Of a DNA stretch of 17,754 nucleotides, positions 16,135-17,754 are shown one piece after another. This DNA is from Acidobacteriota bacterium (GTDB lineage: Bacteria > Acidobacteriota > Terriglobia > Terriglobales > Acidobacteriaceae). The position numbers were made by a program, and so were the translations under genes. The notes beneath the pieces are model-generated. The model was not told the origin of the DNA, searched no databases, and saw nothing but the letters and a program-made list of their open reading frames with translations. The stretch is taken from the NCBI GenBank assembly GCA_023410055.1, contig JAEYQK010000032.1, positions 1 through 17,754 on the forward strand, given 5' to 3'. Position 1 is the stretch's first letter. Each line of letters starts with the position of its first letter.

Positions 16135-16662
16135 GTGATTCACCTGCTGCCCATCGGCGAAGTAGACCGACGCCTGCTCGAAACGCTACGCGTGAGGCTG
16201 GCGAAGCAGGCGCGTGTCCCTTGTGAGATTCTGGCGAAGGGCTTTTCACCAAATTTCACCTACCACGCCGAGCGTCAGCAGTATCATTCATCAGAGCTGC
16301 TCGCCCGCATGCAAGACCACATAAAGCCGGGCTGCTGGCGGTTGATGGGCATAACGTCAGTCGATCTATTCATTCCGATTCTGACGTTCGTCTTCGGCGA
16401 AGCCCAACTAGGCGGCAAATGCGCATTGGTTTCAACTCATCGCCTCAGGCAGGAATTCTATGGTTTGCCGGCAGATGAGGGGCTTCTGATGGAACGTGCG
16501 GTTAAGGAATGCATTCACGAACTCGGGCACACGGTCGAACTTACGCATTGTGACGATTACCGCTGCGTCATGGCATCGTCGCACTCGGTGGAATGGATCG
16601 ATCTGAAGGACAGCTTCTTTTGTCCAGATTGCGAAGCACAGGCGATGGGATCGTCACGGTAG
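16135..16662 (+). CDS. amzA: Archaemetzincin-type zinc metalloprotease
   Basis: A 175-residue protein whose C-terminal half carries the archaemetzincin signature: H128-E-L-G-H132-T-V-E-L-T-H138-C139, then C144-V-M146, then C163-P-D-C166. The three histidines bind the catalytic zinc, E129 is the general base, M146 is the Met-turn, and the four cysteines form a second, structural zinc site. Length agrees with the compact archaeal/bacterial AmzA type. No signal peptide is present, so it should act in the cytoplasm; physiological substrates of the family are not known. It starts with GTG at 16135, preceded by AAGGAG, only 8 nt after the sigma54 regulator's stop, so it is probably transcribed with it. 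Confidence 0.93.
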   Translation: MIHLLPIGEVDRRLLETLRVRLAKQARVPCEILAKGFSPNFTYHAERQQYHSSELLARMQDHIKPGCWRLMGITSVDLFIPILTFVFGEAQLGGKCALVSTHRLRQEFYGLPADEGLLMERAVKECIHELGHTVELTHCDDYRCVMASSHSVEWIDLKDSFFCPDCEAQAMGSSR

Positions 16663-16730
16663 GGGATTCTCTTTGCGCTGTGAGCTTGCTCAGTTTAGAT
16701 TGGCGAAAGGGATACTGTCAGGAGCAATTA

Positions 16731-17441
16731 ATGTCTTTGATCCAGTTCACAGAAAACTACGACGATCTTTCGACCGATACGGGATATCAATTCAAGTTCT
16801 ATTGTGATCGATGCGGCAACGGATATATGAGCAGCTTCCAACCATCGGCAATGGGAACGGCCGGTAGCCTGCTCCGTGCCGCAGGCAACATGTTCGGCGG
16901 CGTTCTGGGTTCAGCCGGAGATGGTTCATATGAAGTGCAGCGCGCTGTGGGAGGCAAAGCTCATGACAATGCCTTGCGAAGCGCTGTAGCTGAAGTGCGT
17001 GGTAGCTTTCGGCAGTGCAAGCGCTGTGGCAAGTGGGTCTGCCCGGAGAACTGCTGGAACGAAAAGCGAGGCATGTGTGTCGAGTGTGCACCCGATATTC
17101 AGGCTGAACTGGCGGCAGCTCAGGTGCAGGCCACAATCGAGCAGATTAACGAAGGTGTTCGGAAAGTCGACTTCACGAAAACTCTTGACCTCGCAGGAGA
17201 AACGGTCGCTACGTGCCCACAGTGCGGGTCCAGGGCCACAGGCAAGTTCTGCCCTGAATGTGGCGGGCAGCTCGCTCCGAAGGTGAAATGCAGTAAATGC
17301 TCAGCCCTCGTTGATAACAGTGTGAAGTTCTGTCCCGAGTGTGGCTCTCCGATCAAAGCCGCGAAACCGCAATGCAAGGCGTGTGGCAAAGCGTATGATG
17401 TCGCGCCGAAGTTTTGTTCCGATTGCGGCGCCAAGATGTAG
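16731..17441 (+). CDS. Multi-zinc-ribbon protein of unknown function
   Basis: A 236-residue protein starting at ATG 16731, with AGGAG 6 nt upstream; the open frame extends further upstream but overlaps the protease gene without conserved sequence. It has one CxxC at C25/C28, a glycine-rich segment at 40-66 (GTAGSLLRAAGNMFGGVLGSAG), a cysteine-rich knuckle at 96-119 (CKRCGKWVCPENC...CVEC), a helical linker (121-150) and three tandem zinc ribbons at the C-terminus: C162/165/174/177, C187/190/201/204 and C215/218/229/232. Such ribbons bind zinc and mediate protein or nucleic-acid contacts. The glycine-rich stretch might interact with membranes, but it is weakly hydrophobic. Function is not recognisable; it follows the metalloprotease gene by 68 nt. 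Confidence 0.85.
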   Translation: MSLIQFTENYDDLSTDTGYQFKFYCDRCGNGYMSSFQPSAMGTAGSLLRAAGNMFGGVLGSAGDGSYEVQRAVGGKAHDNALRSAVAEVRGSFRQCKRCGKWVCPENCWNEKRGMCVECAPDIQAELAAAQVQATIEQINEGVRKVDFTKTLDLAGETVATCPQCGSRATGKFCPECGGQLAPKVKCSKCSALVDNSVKFCPECGSPIKAAKPQCKACGKAYDVAPKFCSDCGAKM

Positions 17442-17452
17442 CGATAACCGAA

Positions 17453-17754
17453 ATGAACATGCGCGAACTATCACCAGAACGTGGCCTTGGCATCTATCGC
17501 CAGGCACGCATCCGCACAACGCTGGCAGCAGCCGTTGTAATGCTGGTTCCGTTCGCGCTGTTCTATTTCCTCGTGGACCGTGGCGTTCTCAACGTCGAAC
17601 CGCGACTACATCATCCGTTTCTCGAATATCTCTTCGGCTGCGTTGTCTTCGGTGTCATTCTTGCCATCGGATTCGGCCGGTTCGTTTCCAGCCACATTCT
17701 CAAGCTCGCCCGAGAACTCGAGCGGTCGATGTACGCCGTCGAACAGCGCGAGCA
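17453..17754 (+). CDS. Two-helix membrane protein, N-terminal part (cut by window edge)
   Basis: One hundred codons are visible before the window ends. The protein begins MNMRELSPERGLGIYRQARI, with a basic cytoplasmic N-terminus, TM helix at about 23-42 (TLAAAVVMLVPFALFYFLV), a short loop with two histidines, TM helix at about 58-78 (LEYLFGCVVFGVILAIGFG), and then an amphipathic charged helix (ARELERSMYAVEQRE) that looks like the start of a signalling coiled coil. That layout is common in membrane histidine kinases and diguanylate cyclases, but the output domain is out of view. There is no strong ribosome site, and ATG at 17459 is an alternative start. It begins 11 nt after the zinc-ribbon gene. 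Confidence 0.7.
   Translation, partial: MNMRELSPERGLGIYRQARIRTTLAAAVVMLVPFALFYFLVDRGVLNVEPRLHHPFLEYLFGCVVFGVILAIGFGRFVSSHILKLARELERSMYAVEQRE

Noticed and set aside
16593..16730. Longer start for the zinc-ribbon protein
   Set aside because: The extra 46 residues overlap the metalloprotease gene in another frame, and a good ribosome site precedes ATG 16731.

Overview
The window looks like a chromosomal segment of a mesophilic, GC-rich Gram-negative bacterium, most likely an acidobacterium (Acidobacteriia, Koribacter/Terriglobus-like). This placement is inferred from gene content and style: a CIRCE-controlled groES-groEL pair, palindromic dispersed repeats, M48 and DUF4337 proteins, and a large PAS/GAF kinase. 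No rRNA or other phylogenetic marker was available to confirm it. No tRNA, rRNA, CRISPR array, insertion sequence or phage gene was seen.

Layout. (1) Positions 1-2267, minus strand: a secreted M48 metalloprotease, then an SRPBCC (cyclase/dehydrase-like) membrane-associated protein overlapping by 4 nt the start of a zinc alcohol/formaldehyde dehydrogenase that runs off the left edge. (2) 2268-4841, plus strand: the groES-groEL heat-shock operon with a sigma70-type promoter, a near-perfect CIRCE operator, an extra CIRCE half-site, a palindromic repeat between the genes, and a strong bidirectional terminator. (3) 4952-9021, minus strand: a receiver-only response regulator followed by a 1224-residue CHASE3-PAS-GAF-GAF-PAS-PAS histidine kinase. 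(4) 9232-10289, plus strand: a YjbQ/UPF0047 protein and a DUF4337 membrane protein. (5) 10587-16126, plus strand: the most notable part. It holds a small secreted cytochrome c, a 16-Cys ferredoxin subunit (HybA-like), a 10-helix quinone-interacting subunit (HybB/NrfD-like), a histidine kinase whose periplasmic domain has two c-type heme attachment motifs, and an NtrC-family sigma54 activator. (6) 16135-17754, plus strand: an archaemetzincin-type metalloprotease, a multi-zinc-ribbon protein, and the start of a two-helix membrane protein cut by the right edge.

How region 5 may work (inference): HybA and HybB would move electrons between the quinone pool and a soluble or periplasmic donor/acceptor, possibly the small cytochrome c. 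The kinase would read periplasmic redox state or a heme ligand through its two hemes. Its partner, the sigma54 activator with an intact GAFTGA loop, would then drive transcription. A sigma54-type promoter (GGC-N9-GC core, TTGC -12 element) sits directly before hybA, with two palindromes about 70-120 bp upstream that could be activator sites, so the module may control itself. No catalytic subunit (hydrogenase, molybdopterin enzyme or multiheme reductase) is present in the window, so the substrate of this electron-transfer module is unknown.
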